Below, one piece after another: positions 36,693 through 50,400 of a stretch of 64,000 nt of DNA; the first letter of the stretch is position 1, and the number at the start of each line of letters is the position of its first letter. The notes beneath the pieces are model-generated. The model had not been told where the DNA came from. It saw only the letters and a program-made list of their open reading frames with translations, and did not search any database. Origin of the DNA: Chrysomallon squamiferum (taxonomy: Eukaryota; Mollusca; Gastropoda; Neomphalida; Peltospiridae); assembly GCA_012295275.1 (NCBI GenBank), contig CM022675.1, positions 386,229-450,228 on the forward strand, in the 5' to 3' direction. The translations under genes and the position numbers were made by a program.

Positions 36693-36925
36693 CTAAGCAT
36701 GAATCTTGGTGGTGGGAGCGTCCGCCTTATACAGCTTGAGTCTGTACATGAGATTGGTGAAATGTCCTAAATCTATGGTTTTGTCGTCTGATCCTGTTGT
36801 TTGAATGAAAATCTCAATTTCGCGATCTGTCAGGTTTCGACCAGTGGTGGTTTTTAACGATTTTAGATCCTCCCTGGCTTCCTCTATCTCCAGTTTGCCA
36901 CTCCCGTCACGCCCATATGAAACTC
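36693..36925 (-). CDS. Terminal exon of an EF-hand-like protein
   Basis: Minus strand, acceptor TTAG/GAG at 36925, stop TAG at 36695-36693. It reads ...GRDGSGKLEIEEAREDLKSL, then TGRNLTDREIEIFIQTTGSD and DLGHFTNLMYRLKLYKA, ending TKIHA. DGSGKLEIEE is a clear EF-hand loop half (D3, S5, G6, hydrophobic 8, E12), and the second part resembles the paired half without good ligands. Position 1 of the loop is G instead of D. GC content and codon use are higher than the surroundings, as for a real exon. Upstream exons are not recognised in this window. It is not chitin synthase sequence. The 37200-37490 arm upstream of it matches the 3' flank of copy 1, so this gene may normally lie downstream of a chitin synthase copy. 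Confidence 0.6.
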
Positions 36926-36943
36926 CTAACCATCAAAATAATG

Positions 36944-36987
<44 letters not shown>

Positions 36988-38352
36988 GTTATTATTATTA
37001 TTATAACAAACAATAAAATAAACACAACAGCATTATCATTAAACAAATGTAAATATAATTTATTTTTTAGCAAAACACTACTCCATCAAAAACGTAATTC
37101 CGTGTATTTGACTCCTTTAGTTTCCAGCAAACGAGTATTAAAAAGAAAGGAAAAAGGAGTTGTATAAAATAGCTTTCTTCGTGCATTTTTTATACTGTAT
37201 GTATGTGTGTATGTAAATAATGGCAGAGGCCTATGTTAACTGAATAGTCCGGCTTACGCATGCGCAAGTTATAGGGATCTAAAACTATATTTTTGTCTGA
37301 TTATTCTAAATAATAAATAAAAAATAATGTAGTTTGTTACATTAATAATTACAACATCTGTTTATATAATAAATAGTTAACTTAAGGCGAACGTGCTTCA
37401 TATGTGCACAACACAGTAATCAAGTACCGCTTTGGTGGGTTGCTTTTTTCACATAATAAAGTACACAAGCGAAACAAGTCAGGCGTTACCTGAAAGATTA
37501 AGATTTATGTACAAAGTAAAGTAACGAGGTGGAAGAGCAACTTGGGATATTATCTATGCATAAATACAAAAGTTTTTGCTACATATGGATACAAGCTGTA
37601 TTTCAAACCACGAGGTCAGACTGAGATGAGATTACACCACAATGCTAGAAGCACGCACATTAATTCGAGCTATATTATCTCATATATTGTTTGTTTAGAA
37701 ATAATATTTCAGATAAATAAATATAAGGCCTGCCTTTAGTTTAGTCCTTGATTGAAAGACAAACGTTTTGTCATCGTGAAGTATTAATTATCTTGACAAT
37801 TGTGTTTATTACAATAATATCCTGAACTCGTGCTATTGACACTGTGAGAAACTCAGTGGGTTTAGCGTTCTCCGTGACAGTTTAATATGCAGCATAAACA
37901 AGCCCGAGCACAAACATCACGAGTTTTGTGTCTGCAGCACAGTAGGTAGAGTGAGTCAAAGCATATTTCTGTTTATTTAGTGTCATCCTTTACCGTGTAG
38001 TGAAGTAAACTATGACATTGTTTGGTGAATGGAACATATCTGCTTTCACTGCCTTTTGACTCTTCAGTATACAAATCTCTAACTTTCAGTATTCTTTCAC
38101 AAATACCAAAACATAAAAACACACACACACACACAACACATACGCACGCACACACGCACACATACATATACATAAAAATATATATTTATATATACACACC
38201 TAGACATACCTAAACATATACATTTATATATATTTGTGATATGAGTGTGTGTGTTATCGTGACATTGCATTTGTGTACAATACTAAGTATATTTATTTTT
38301 AGAAAAGAATATGATTATATTCATAAAAGTGTCTTCCTCTTGGGCTACCACT
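36926..38352. other. Spacer; contains inverted match to copy 1 3' flank and AC microsatellite
   Basis: Bases 37200-37490 match 27770-27385 in reverse orientation. ATT run at 36945-36990, AC run near 38120-38165. I see no exon in 37500-38350. Confidence 0.6.
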
Positions 38353-38538
38353 TTACAACTGACGTAGTTTAAGAAGACGTGCGTAAACTGGTTTCTTCCT
38401 GATCCGTGTACCAGTGAGCAGCACAGTGTTCCACTGACGAAATCTTTTGTACTGACGAAACTCCAGCGAGATGAGAAATGCATTCAACACAAGCAGGACG
38501 TCCCATTTAAATGTTTCTTCATCGTCAGTCTCGCATAA
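38353..38538 (-). CDS. Possible terminal exon of unknown protein
   Basis: On the minus strand a 61-codon frame runs from an AG (GAATTAG/TTATGCG) to TAA at 38355-38353. It reads CETDDEETFKWDVLLVLNAF, then LEFRQYKRFRQWNTVLLTG, then a basic end with KKPVYARLLKLRQL. It is open, GC-richer than its flanks and has a protein-like composition with conserved-looking W, F and Y, unlike nearby repeats. I do not recognise the family. Without a match it could be chance; no methionine start is present, so it would have to be an internal or last exon. Confidence 0.3.
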   Translation of the reverse strand, partial: LCETDDEETFKWDVLLVLNAFLISLEFRQYKRFRQWNTVLLTGTRIRKKPVYARLLKLRQL

Positions 38539-38749
38539 CTAATTCAAACAGACAGCTGTAACAAAATGAAAACATTAATGCATTTCCAGAATCATGAAAA
38601 CAAGTATAAAATGTCCTTTTTATTTTTCATAATGCTATAATATGTTTAAGATGTATTCAACTGTTTTTAGCTGCGTGAATCTCGACTTTCATGGAACGCT
38701 CTAACTCCTGTCACTTTGTATCTGTCAGAACTCCTCCAAAAACAAACTA

Positions 38750-40830
38750 GTGAATAATATTTATTAAATTATATCAGTGTATTCTATTTACTAAAATATA
38801 CCAGTGTATAGCACTTACTAAAATATACCAGTGTATAATACTACCAAAATATACCAGTGTATAGTACTTACTAAAATATACCAGTGTATAGTACTTACTA
38901 AAATATACCAGTGTATAGTACTTACTAAAATATACTAGTGTATACTACTTACTAAAATATACCAGTGTATAGTACTTACTAAAATATACCAGTGTATAAT
39001 ATTTACCAAAATATACCAGTGTATAGTACTTACTAAAACATATCAGTGTATTGTACATACTAAAATATACCAGTGTATAGTACTTACTAAAATATACCAG
39101 TGTATAGTACTTACTAAAACATATCAGTGTATTGTACATACTAAAATATACCAGTGTATAGTACTTACTAAAATATACCAGTGTATAGTACTTACTAAAA
39201 TATACCAGTGTATAGGACCTACTAAAATATACCAGTGTATAGGACTTACTAAAATATACCAGTGTATAGTACTTACTAAAATATACTAGTGTATACTACT
39301 TACTAAAATAAAACAGTGATTAGTACTTACTAAAACATATCAGTGTATTGTACATACTAAAATATACCAGTGTATTGTACATACTAAAATATATCAGTGT
39401 ATAGTACTAACTAAAATATACCAGTGTATAGTACTTACTAAAATAAACCAGTGTATAGTACTTACTAAAATATACTAGTGTATACTACTTACTAAAATAT
39501 ACCAGTGTACGGCATTTATTAAAATATATCAGTGTATAGTACACGCTAAAATATACCAGTGTATAGTACTTACTAAAATAGATCAGTTTATACTACTTAC
39601 TAAAATATACCACTGTATAGTACCTACTAAAATATACCAGTTTATACTAGTTACTAAAATATACCTGTGTATACTACTTACTAAAATATATCAGTGTGTA
39701 GTACTTACTAAAAGATACCAGTGTATAGTACTTACTAAAATAGATCAGTTTATACTACTTACTAAAATATACCACTGTATAGTACTTACTAAAATATACC
39801 AGTGATTAGTACTTACTAAAATATAGCAATGATTAGTACTTACTAAAATAGATCAGTTTATACTACTTACTAAAATATACCCGTGTATAATACTTACTAA
39901 AATATACCTGTGTATACTACTTACTAAAATATATGTTTGTAGTACTTACTAAAATATTCCAGTGTATAGTACTTACTAAAATATACCAGTTTATAGTACT
40001 TATTAAAATATATCAGTGTATAGTACTTACTAACATATACCACTGTATAGTACTTACTAAAATATACCACTGTATAGTAGTTACAAAAATATACCAGTGT
40101 ATAGTACTTACTAAAATATACCAGTGTATAATTTTTACTTACTAAGATATACCAGTGTATAGTACTTACTAAAATATACCAGTGTATAATATTTACAAAA
40201 TATACCAGTGTATAGTACTACAAAGATATACCAACGTATAATACATATTAAAACATATCAGTGTATTGTACATACTAAAATATACCAGTGTATAGTACTT
40301 ACTAAAATATACCAGTGTATAGGACTTACTAAAATATACCGGTGTATAGTACTTACTAAAATATACTAGTGTATAGTACTTACTAAAATATACTAGTGTA
40401 TACTACTTACTAAAATAAAACAGTGATCAGTACTTACTAAAATATATCAGTGTATTGTACATACTAAGATATATCAGTGTATACTGCTTACTAAAATATA
40501 CCTGTGTATACTACTTACTAAAATATATCAGTGTATACTACTTACTAAAATATATCAGTGTATAGTACTAACTAAAATATACCAGTGTATAGTACACGCT
40601 AAAATATATCAGTGTATATTACTTACTAAAATATATCAGTTTATACTACTTACTAAAATATACCACTGTATAGTACTTACTAAAATATACCAGTTTATAA
40701 TACTAAAATATACCAGTGTATAGTACTTACTAAAATATATCAGTGTGTAGTACTTACTAAAATATTCCAGTGTATAGTACTTACTAAAATATACCAGTTT
40801 ATAGTACTTATTAAAATATACTAGTGTAAA
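38750..40830. repeat. 27-bp AT-rich minisatellite, about 77 units
   Basis: Units with core TACTAAAATATACCAGTG followed by TATAGTACT. The period is a multiple of three, so short frames with a nine-residue repeat appear on both strands; these are not genes. Confidence 0.95.
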
Positions 40831-40887
40831 ATAAATACCATCAGTACAGAATTATCATAGAGGAGATAGACGTATACTTTATAATAA

Positions 40888-40924
<37 letters not shown>

Positions 40925-41908
40925 CATCATCATCATTATCAATATTATTATTATTACACACTGTATACCTATCTAAATTGTTCTACAACTATTCTACATG
41001 TGTACAAAGTGAAATAATGAGACACACAGAAAGGACAAAAAGCGAATAAAACGAATCTGAGATTTTTACTGGGGATGGGATCAAGAAGCAGGTGAAACCA
41101 GTTTGCATAGTAACTGTATATGTGTATGTTTCATAATCATAATAATTGTATATGTGTATGTTTTATATCATAACTGCACGAAGAAACACTTGACCTACTA
41201 TTTAACAAAATGTTATTCCATATATTTCAATAAATATCCTGCTTTGTTCACGGTGTGTTGTTCTTTAGGCTAATGAATACAGCATGCACGTACACACAGT
41301 AGACCAATGCACTGTTAGCGTTTTCTAATTTGTGAAGGACAACTATTCTACGGTAAAAGGTTATTTCGTAACTCATTTAAAACATTTTTTAAATTCTTTT
41401 ATTTTTTATTCTCGGCAGTTTCGTTTCAGTTTAGTGATCATTTTCTTGTCATGAACATGAATTACAAAGACGTAGTTACAAAGAAACCAAGTTGCTATTA
41501 TTATCGAGTAATTTAGCATTTAATCACGTAACTAACACATTTTGATTTTAATCTGCAAAAAGTCTCTGGGCACGGAGTAAACTGAGAAGCCTATGCATGT
41601 ACCCGTTTCGCATAAATGGAAACTTAATACCTCTTTTATTATCTGCTAGTACGGCCAGTGAACAAAACTGAGTTACCTGCGAAAAGTCGCAGACGCCACA
41701 GAGTGAATCACAGAAAACACTCAGCTCAGTTTACTATTTAAAAAACAATTTCACCCTTTTTTTCAGCGCTTGTTCAGGAATTTCTAAAAGAAAGAAAAAC
41801 GGATTTCAAGAAAATGTGAAGATTGTTTCTGGTTTCTTTTTTCCGAAATCATTATTCCCTTATTGTGAAGTGAGACTATATGTCACTTTACATATACTGG
41901 TGGTGAGT
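40831..41908 (+). promoter_or_regulatory. Duplicated 5' flank in front of the copy 3 first exon
   Basis: ATT/ATC run at 40889-40935. From about 41100 the sequence follows that at 936-1629. A 30-base segment present in copy 1 (after CTGCTAGTAC, near 1340-1372) is missing here between AGTAC repeats, consistent with slippage or recombination. Promoter function is inferred from position only. Confidence 0.4.
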
Positions 41909-42079
41909 ATGGCACACACATTTAAGGGTCCTACTCTCTTTAACAAGGAATTTTTTACGGAAAGACGAAACATGTTAATGGAAGAAATGTTTCCTAGTGA
42001 TTTGACAGAGTTGGGGCATCTAACTGAGGAAACTGTGTTACGGGTGGTGAAAAAGAGATACGAAGAAGACAAAATATAC
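41909..42079 (+). CDS. Orphan first exon of a third myosin-chitin synthase copy
   Basis: 171 nt, same length, start and donor (ATAC/GTAAGT) as copy 1 exon 1. It reads MAHTFKGPTLFNKEFFTERR with MEEMFPSDLTELGHLTEETV and ends EEDKIY. It is open and keeps the conserved core while its N-terminal part differs at many residues. It is followed by the same Tigger-like insertion and LTR flank as copy 1 intron 1, but no second exon is found before the gap at 44216, and beyond the gap the sequence is copy 2 on the other strand. Could be the start of a real gene whose body is in the gap, or a relic. Confidence 0.75.
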
Positions 42080-42239
42080 GTAAGTAATTTTACATTTAAT
42101 TATACACGTATTTATACATACATCCACACATACTACATACATACATCATACATGCATTTGTACATCCATACATAAATACGTACGAACGTACATATGTACA
42201 TTTCATTCATACATTGATTCATACATCCATCCATAGATA

Positions 42240-42715
42240 CATAAATATATACATAATTGCTTTGAGTTGCGAGCCAGTATCCGAGTTACAAGCGAGTTTC
42301 AGAAAAAAACATGAGCGAGGTGTGCGTGTAATCGACTTGGCTAGGCAGTACAAACCTCGTACTTCTACGATATGTACCATACTGACGCAGAAGCAGTCGA
42401 TAAAGGCTGTAACTCCAGCCAAAGGTTTTAAAATAATTTGTCTGATCTCCTACATAAATACACTTTACAAAAACAATTATTACATTATTTTTATTTAAAA
42501 ACACGTTACAAAATGGGTTGGTTTTTCGGGTGCCGGAACGGATTAATGGTATTTCAATTCATTACAGTTGAGAAAATTGATTTGATATACGAGCAAATTG
42601 ATTTACGGGCTCGGTTACGTAACGCATTAAACTCGTAAGTCTGAAGCTCGCTCGTAACACGGATTTTGGCTAGCAACGCAAAGCAAAAATTCGACCAGAC
42701 GAGGTAGCACTGTAT
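42240..42715 (+). mobile_element. Truncated Tigger-like element in copy 3 first intron
   Basis: Homologous to 1998-2456. Plus-strand relic KKHERGVRVIDLARQYKP, then IKAVTPAKG, is clear. Right end has a second remnant (GACGAGGTAGCACTG near 42700). Confidence 0.75.
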
Positions 42716-43164
42716 ATATATTACAGACATTACAGATCGTAAATCTCCATCTTCTTATACAGCGAACTCATTTCTTTTTCACCCACTCCCTAGGCATGCA
42801 TTGACAGGGAAGACTTCCTAGATGTCTTCTATTGGCTTGGAAACATTGTTTACTCACCCAGTGTTTAGTTACAATCGGCTGGCCTGGCCCATAGTCAGTC
42901 AGTGGAGTGTAACCTCACCTATATACCGTGTACACGATTCTAAAAGAAAAACTATTTACATCACAGCGAAAAATAAAATCTTCAAATTGTGTATAATTTT
43001 TAACAATCCTGTGACATATGAATACCGATAGTTTATATTATTATTTAATTAATTAATTTGTATTATTATTGTTATTGTTATTATTATTATCATCATCATC
43101 ATCATCATCATCATTATTATTATAATTATTATTAGAAATATTATTACTATTACTATTATTATTA

Positions 43165-43204
<40 letters not shown>

Positions 43205-43250
43205 GATTATTATTATAACTATTACTATTATTATTTTATTATTATTGTTA

Positions 43251-43314
<64 letters not shown>

Positions 43315-44215
43315 CACGATGACTAGTCTGAGTAGTATTAATAACTAAAATTTGGATCGTTCCGTCTAAAGGGTAGTAGATTATAATGAATTCACGTGAC
43401 AGATTAAACTACTAAATGACTATTCTGTATCCACTACAAAACAATAACACAAACAAGAATTCAATAACGATAATTTTGTATATACATTACATAAAATTAA
43501 CCCTTAAGGGTAACATGTAGTTAAATCGTACGATTCGAACGATACAATTTAAAAGCAACTAGCCTTGAGAGAGAATACTAAACTTATTAAGACCAGCTGT
43601 TTACTTGGTCTTTCTAACTAATCTTTTAATTATTAACATACGTTATTTTAGTTTTCAAACGTAAGTACGTACCACAGAATAACACAATACAAATCCAATA
43701 GTAATAGATTTAGATATCTTCAATCACTCAACATGTATGTTACATACAAAAAAGCATTAAAACATAATTTCCACTGCCTGAGTGGTCCTCAGACAACGTG
43801 TCTCAAGAAGGGCACAGATCAAAGCGATCTCGTTGAAAACGCTCGTCGAATACTAATATAACGATCTCGTTGAAAATGCGTGCGGACTACTTATACAACC
43901 ATCGCGCGGACGTTCAGTAAACACCTCTGCAGACAGCTTTCTGAATTTACTTTGCAACTTTAATGCCGAGTTTGAGTTTGTTAATCCCAGTTTTTCTTAG
44001 TTTATAAAATCACGGAACTTCCCCTAATTATATAATACACCTTCTGAATAGCCCATGTACGTCAACGTCCCCTCTGCTATATAGTGTTTGTGTATTTAAC
44101 CACATTTTCTGACATTAATTAGGTAAACATCTAAGAACTGTAAAGATATATATTATAAACACGATTATACACGACAGCTAAACAAAATAATTATATACTT
44201 AAGATGTAGCAGACA
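42716..44215 (-). mobile_element. LTR element remnant of copy 3 intron 1, with ATT microsatellite
   Basis: Bases 42716-42990 match the left host flank of units A and B; 43550-44215 match the right LTR region (GCCTGAGTGGTCC, CAGTAAACACCTCTGCAGAC). The pol part is absent and an (ATT/ATC)n stretch fills 43020-43330. Confidence 0.65.
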
Positions 44216-44415
44216 NNNNNNNNNNNNNNNNNNNNNNNNNNNNNNNNNNNNNNNNNNNNNNNNNNNNNNNNNNNNNNNNNNNNNNNNNNNNNNNNNNNNN
44301 NNNNNNNNNNNNNNNNNNNNNNNNNNNNNNNNNNNNNNNNNNNNNNNNNNNNNNNNNNNNNNNNNNNNNNNNNNNNNNNNNNNNNNNNNNNNNNNNNNNN
44401 NNNNNNNNNNNNNNN
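44216..44415. other. Assembly gap (200 N)
   Basis: Exactly 200 N. It separates plus-strand copy 3 sequence from the 32-bp array belonging to minus-strand copy 2, so the join and its true length are uncertain. Confidence 0.95.
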
Positions 44416-47400
44416 GATATCTCAGAACTTCAGTCATACTAATTTAAAGATATTTCAGACTTCAGTAATACTAAATTGCAGCTATCTCACACTTCAGTAA
44501 CACTAAAGTACAGATATCTCGGACTTCAATAATGCTAAAAGTACGGGTATCCTCAGACATCGGTGATACTAAAGTACAGATATCTCAGATTTCAGTAAGA
44601 TTAAAGTGCAAGATATCTCAGACTTCATTAATTCTAAAGTACAAGGTATCTCAGACTTAAGTAAAAACTAAAGTACAGATATCTCAGACTTGAGTAGCAT
44701 TAAAAGTACAGATATCTCAGACTTCATTAATACTAAATTACAATATCTCGGACTGGAAGTACTAAAGTACAGACATCTCAGAGTTCATTTTATACCTAAG
44801 TATGAATATCTCAAACTTCAATAAAGACTAAAGTAGAGTTGACTCAGACTGCAGTAGACTAAAGTACACATATCTCAGACTTCAGTAACACTAAAGTACA
44901 AATATCTCAGACTTCAGTAATACTAAATTACCGATGACTCAGACTTCATAATACTAAAAGGCAGATCTCAGACATCAGTAACACTAAACTACAGCTATCT
45001 CAGACTTCAGTAATACTAAAAGTACAGATACCTCGGAACTTCCAGTAATTCTAAATTACAGCTATCTCGGACTTCAGTAACACTAAAATTACGGCTGCCA
45101 TCGGAGAAAGACTTGAGAAAGACTAAAAGTACAGATATTTCAGACTTCAGAAACACTTCTGAGTACAGATATCTCAGACTTTCAGTAACATTAAAGTACT
45201 ATTATTTTGAACGTCAGTAATACAAAGTACTGGCTATCTCGGACTTCAGTAATGCTAAAGTACAGGAATGTCTCGACTTCTGTTAATAGTAAGGAGTACA
45301 GATATCTCAGACTTCAATTAATACTAAATTTAAAGGTATTTCAGACTTCAGTAATACTAAAGTACAGGTATCTCAGACTACATTACTACAAAAGTATAGA
45401 TATCAATAATACTAAAGTACAGGTATCTCAGACTTCAGGAAGACTAAAGTGCAGATATCTCAGACTTCATTAATACTAAATTACAAAAGAATCTCAGACT
45501 TCAAATACTAAAGTACAGACACGTCTCAGAGTTCATTTATACTAAGTATAGATATCTCAGACTTCAGTAAAGACTAAAAGTAGATTTGACTCAGATTTCA
45601 GTAAGGTTAAAGTACAGATATCTCAGGTTCGGTAACACTAAAAGTATGGAAATATCTCAGACTTGAGTAATAGTAAAATTGCCAACTCAAGACTTCAGTG
45701 TACTAAGAGCAGATCTCTCAGACATCCATTAGCACTAAAGCTACACCTATCATGAGACTTCAGTAATGCTAAGTACAGATATCTCCAGACTTCAGTAATT
45801 CTAAATTACATCTGTCTCCAGACTTGAGTAACACTAAAAGTAGAATATTTCAGACTTCAGAAACACTGAAGTACAGATATCCTGTCTTCAGTAATTCTAA
45901 AATTACAGCTATCTCAATATCTCAGACTTCAGTAACATTAAAAGACAGATAAAAGTAATATGGATATCTCAGACTTCAGTAATACTAAAAGCTATCTCGG
46001 ACTTCAGTTGTACTAGCACACAGGTATCTCAGATTTTAAAAGTATGAAGATAACTCAGACTTAAAGTACAGATATCTCAGACTTCAGTAATACTAAAACA
46101 CAGATATCTCAGACTTCATTCAAGTAACACTCAGAAAGTACAGCCATCTCAGAATTCAGTAATATTAAAGTAGAGATATCTCAGACTTCAGTAATACTAA
46201 AAAGTACAGCTATCTCAGACTTCAGTAACACTAAAAGTACAGATATTTCAGACTTCAGTAACACTAAACTACAGCTATCTCAGACTTCACTAAGAATAAA
46301 GAACACGTATCTCAGACTAAAGTAACACTAAAGTACAGATATTTCAGACTTCAGTAATACTAAACTACAGATATCTCAGACTTCAGTAACACTAAAGTAC
46401 ACGTATCTCAGACTTCAGTAATAGTAAAGTGCAGGTATCCCAGACTTCAGTAAGACCAAAGTACAGCTATCTCAGATTTCAGTAACACTAAAGTACAGAT
46501 ATCTCAGACTTTACTAATACTAAAGTAATGATGACTCAGACTTCAGTAATACTAAAGAACAGATATCTCAGAATTCAGTAACACTAAATTACCGCTATCT
46601 GAGACATCAGTGTTACTAAAAGTACAGCTATCTCACACTTCAGTAACATTAAAGTACAATTATTTCAGACTTCAGTAATACTAAAGTACAGACATCTCAG
46701 ATTTCATTAATACTAAGTATAGATATCTCAGACTTCAGTCAGAGTAAAGTACAGATATCTCAGACTTCAGTAATACTAATTTAAAGATATTTCAGACTTC
46801 AGTAATACTAAAGTACAGCTATCTCAGACTTCAGTAACACTAAAGTATAGATATCTCAGACTTCAATAATACTAAAGTACAGGTATCTCAGACTTCAGTG
46901 ATACTAAAGTACAGATATCTCAGATTTCAGTAAGATTAAAGTGCAGATATCTCAGACTTCAGTAATTCTAAAGTACAGCTATCTCAGACTTAAGTAACAC
47001 TAAAGTACAGATATCTCAGACTTGAGTAACATTAAAGTACAGATATCTCAGACTTCATTAATACTAAAGTACAGGTATCTCAGACTTCATTAATACTAAG
47101 TATAGATATCTCAGACTTCAGTCAGAGTAAAGTACAGATGTCTCAGATTTCTCTAACACTAAAGTACAGATATCTCAGACTTCAGTAACACTAAAGTACA
47201 GATATCTCAGACTTCAGTAATACTAATTTAAAGATATTTCAGACTTCAGTAATACTAAAGTACAGCTATCTCAGACTTCAGTAACACTAAAGTATAGATA
47301 TCTCAGACTTCAATAATACTAAAGTACAGTTATCTCAGACTTCAGAAATTCTAAAGTACAGACATCTCAGAGTTCATTAATACTAAGTATAGATATATCA

Positions 47401-50400
47401 GACATCAGTAAGACTGAAGTAGAGTTGACTCAGACTGCAGTAAGACTAAAGTACACATATCTCAGACTTCGGTAACACTAAAGTACAAATATCTCAGACT
47501 TCAGTAATACTAAAGTACCGATGACTCAGACTTCAGTAATACTAAAGAGCAGATCTCTCAGACATCAGTAACACTAAACTACAGCTATCTCAGACTTCAG
47601 TAATACTAAAGTACAGATATCTCAGACTTCAGTAATTCTAAATTACAGCTATCTCAGACTTCAGTAACACTAAAGTACAGCTGTATCAGACTTGAGTAAG
47701 ACTAAAGTACAGATATTTCAGACTTCAGAAACACTGAAGTACAGATATCTCAGACTTCAGTAACATTAAAGTACAATTATTTCAGACTTCAGTAATACTA
47801 AAGTACAGCTATCTCAGACTTCAGTAATACTAAAGTACAGGTATCTCAGACTTCAGTAATAGTAAAGTACAGATATCTCAGACTTCAGTAATACTAATTT
47901 AAAGATATTTCAGACTTCAGTAATACTAAAGTACAGCTAACTCAGACTTCAGTAACACTAAAGTACAGGTATCTCAGACTACATTACTACAAAAGTATAG
48001 ATATCAATAATACTAAAGTACAGGTATCTCAGACTTCAGTAAGACTAAAGTGCAGATATCTCAGACTTCATTAATACTAAAGTACAAGTATCTCAGACTT
48101 CAGAAATACTAAAGTACAGACATCTCAGAGTTCATTTATACTAAGTATAGATATCTCAGACTTCAGTAAGACTAAAGTAGAGTTGACTCAGATTTCAGTA
48201 GCACTAAACTACACCTATCGCAGACTTCAGTAATACTAAAGTACAGATATCTCAGACTTCAGTAATTCTAAATTACATCTATCTCAGACTTGAGTAACAC
48301 TAAAGTACAGCTATATCAGACTTGAGTAAGACTAAAGTACAGATATTTCAGACTTCAGAAACACTGAAGTACAGATGTCTCCTCTCTTCAGTAATACTAA
48401 AGTACAGCTATATCAGACTTCAGTAATTCTAAATTACAGCTATCTCAGACTTCAGTAATATTAAAGTACAGATATCTCAGACTTCAGTAATACTAAAGTA
48501 CAGCTATGTCAGACATCAGTAACACTAAAGTACAGGTATGTCAGACTTCAGTAATACTAAAGTACAGCTATCTCAGATTTAAGTAACACTAAACTACAGA
48601 TATCTCAGACTTCAGTAATACTAAAGTGCAGCTATCTCAGACTTCAGTAACACTAAAGTACAGGTATCTCAAACTACATTAATACGAAAGTATAGATAAC
48701 TCAGACTTCAGTAGCACTAAAGTACAGGTATCTCAGACTACATTAATACGAAAGTATAGATATCTCAGACTTCAGTAGCACTAAAGTACAGGTATCTCAG
48801 ACTACATTAATACGAAAGTATAGATATCTCAGACTTCATTAATACTAAAGTACAGGTATCTCAGACTTCAGAAATACTAAAGTAAAGACATCTCAGAATT
48901 CATTAATACTAAGTATAGATATCTCAGACTTCAGTAAGACTAAAGTAGAGATGACTCAGACTTCAGTAACACTAAAGTACAGATATCTCAGATTTCATTA
49001 AGGTTAAAGTACAGATATATCAGAATTCATTAATACTAAAGTACATGTATCTCAGACTTTAGTAATACTAAACTACAGACATCTTAGATTTCATTAATAC
49101 TAAGTATAGATATCTCAGACTTCAGTAAGAGTAAAGTACAGATGTCTCAGACTTCAGTAATAATAATTTAAAGATATTTCAGACTTCAGTAATACTAAAG
49201 TACAGCTATCTCAGACTTCAGTAACACTAAACTACAGGTATTTCAGACTACATTACTACTAAAGTATAGATATCTCAGACTTCAATAATACTAAAGTACA
49301 GGTATCTCAGACTTCAGAAATACTAAAGTACAGATATCTCAGATTTCAGTAAGACTAAAGTGCAGATATCTCAGACTTCAGTAATTCTAAAGTACAGCTA
49401 TCTCAGACTTAAGTAACACTAAAGTACAGATATCTCAGACTTGAGTAACATTAAAGTACAGATATCTCAGACTTCATTAATACTAAAGTACAGGTATCTC
49501 AGACTTCAGAAATACTAAAGTACAGACATCTCAGAGTTCATTTATACTAAGTATAGATATCTCAGACTTCAGTAAGACTAAAGTAGAGTTGACTCAGGTT
49601 TCAGTAAGGTTAAAGTACAGATATCTCAGACTTCGGTAACACTAAAGTACAAATATCTCAGACTTGAGTAATACTAAAGTACCGATGACTCAGACTTCAG
49701 TAATACTAAAGAGCAGATCTCTCAGACATCAGTAGCACTGAACTACAGGTATCTCAGACTTCAGTAACACTAAAGTACAGCTATAACAGACTTGAGTAAG
49801 ACTAAAGTACAGATATTTCAGACTTCAGAAACACTGAAGTACAGATATCTCCTGTCTTCAGTAATACTAAAGTACAGCTATATCAGACTTCAGTAATTCT
49901 AAATTACAGCTATCTCAGACTTCAGTAATACTAAAGTACAGATATCTCAGACTTCAGTAATACTAAAGTACAGCTATCTCAGACATCAGTAATACTAAAG
50001 TACAGGTATCTCAGACTTCAGTAATAATGAAGTGCAGCTATCTCAGACTTCAGTAACACTAAAGTACAGGTATCTCAGACTACATTAATACTAAAGTACA
50101 GATATCTCAGATTTCAGTAAGACTAAAGTGCAGATATCTCAGACTTCAGTAATTCTAAAGTACAGCTATCTCAGATTTAAGTAACACTAAACTACAGATA
50201 TCTCAGACTTGAGTAACATTAAAGTACAGATATCTCAGACATCAGTAATACTAAATTACAGCTATCTCAGACATCAGTAATAGTAAAGTACAGGTATCTC
50301 AGACTTCACTAATAGTAAAGTACAGCTATCTCAGACATCAGTAATACTAAAGTACAGGTATCTCAGACTTCACTAATACTAAAGTGCAGCTATCTCAGAC

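Noticed and set aside
38945-40145. Frames with a nine-residue repeat (YYTLVYFSK type)
   Set aside because: By-product of the 27-bp minisatellite, whose period is a multiple of three.
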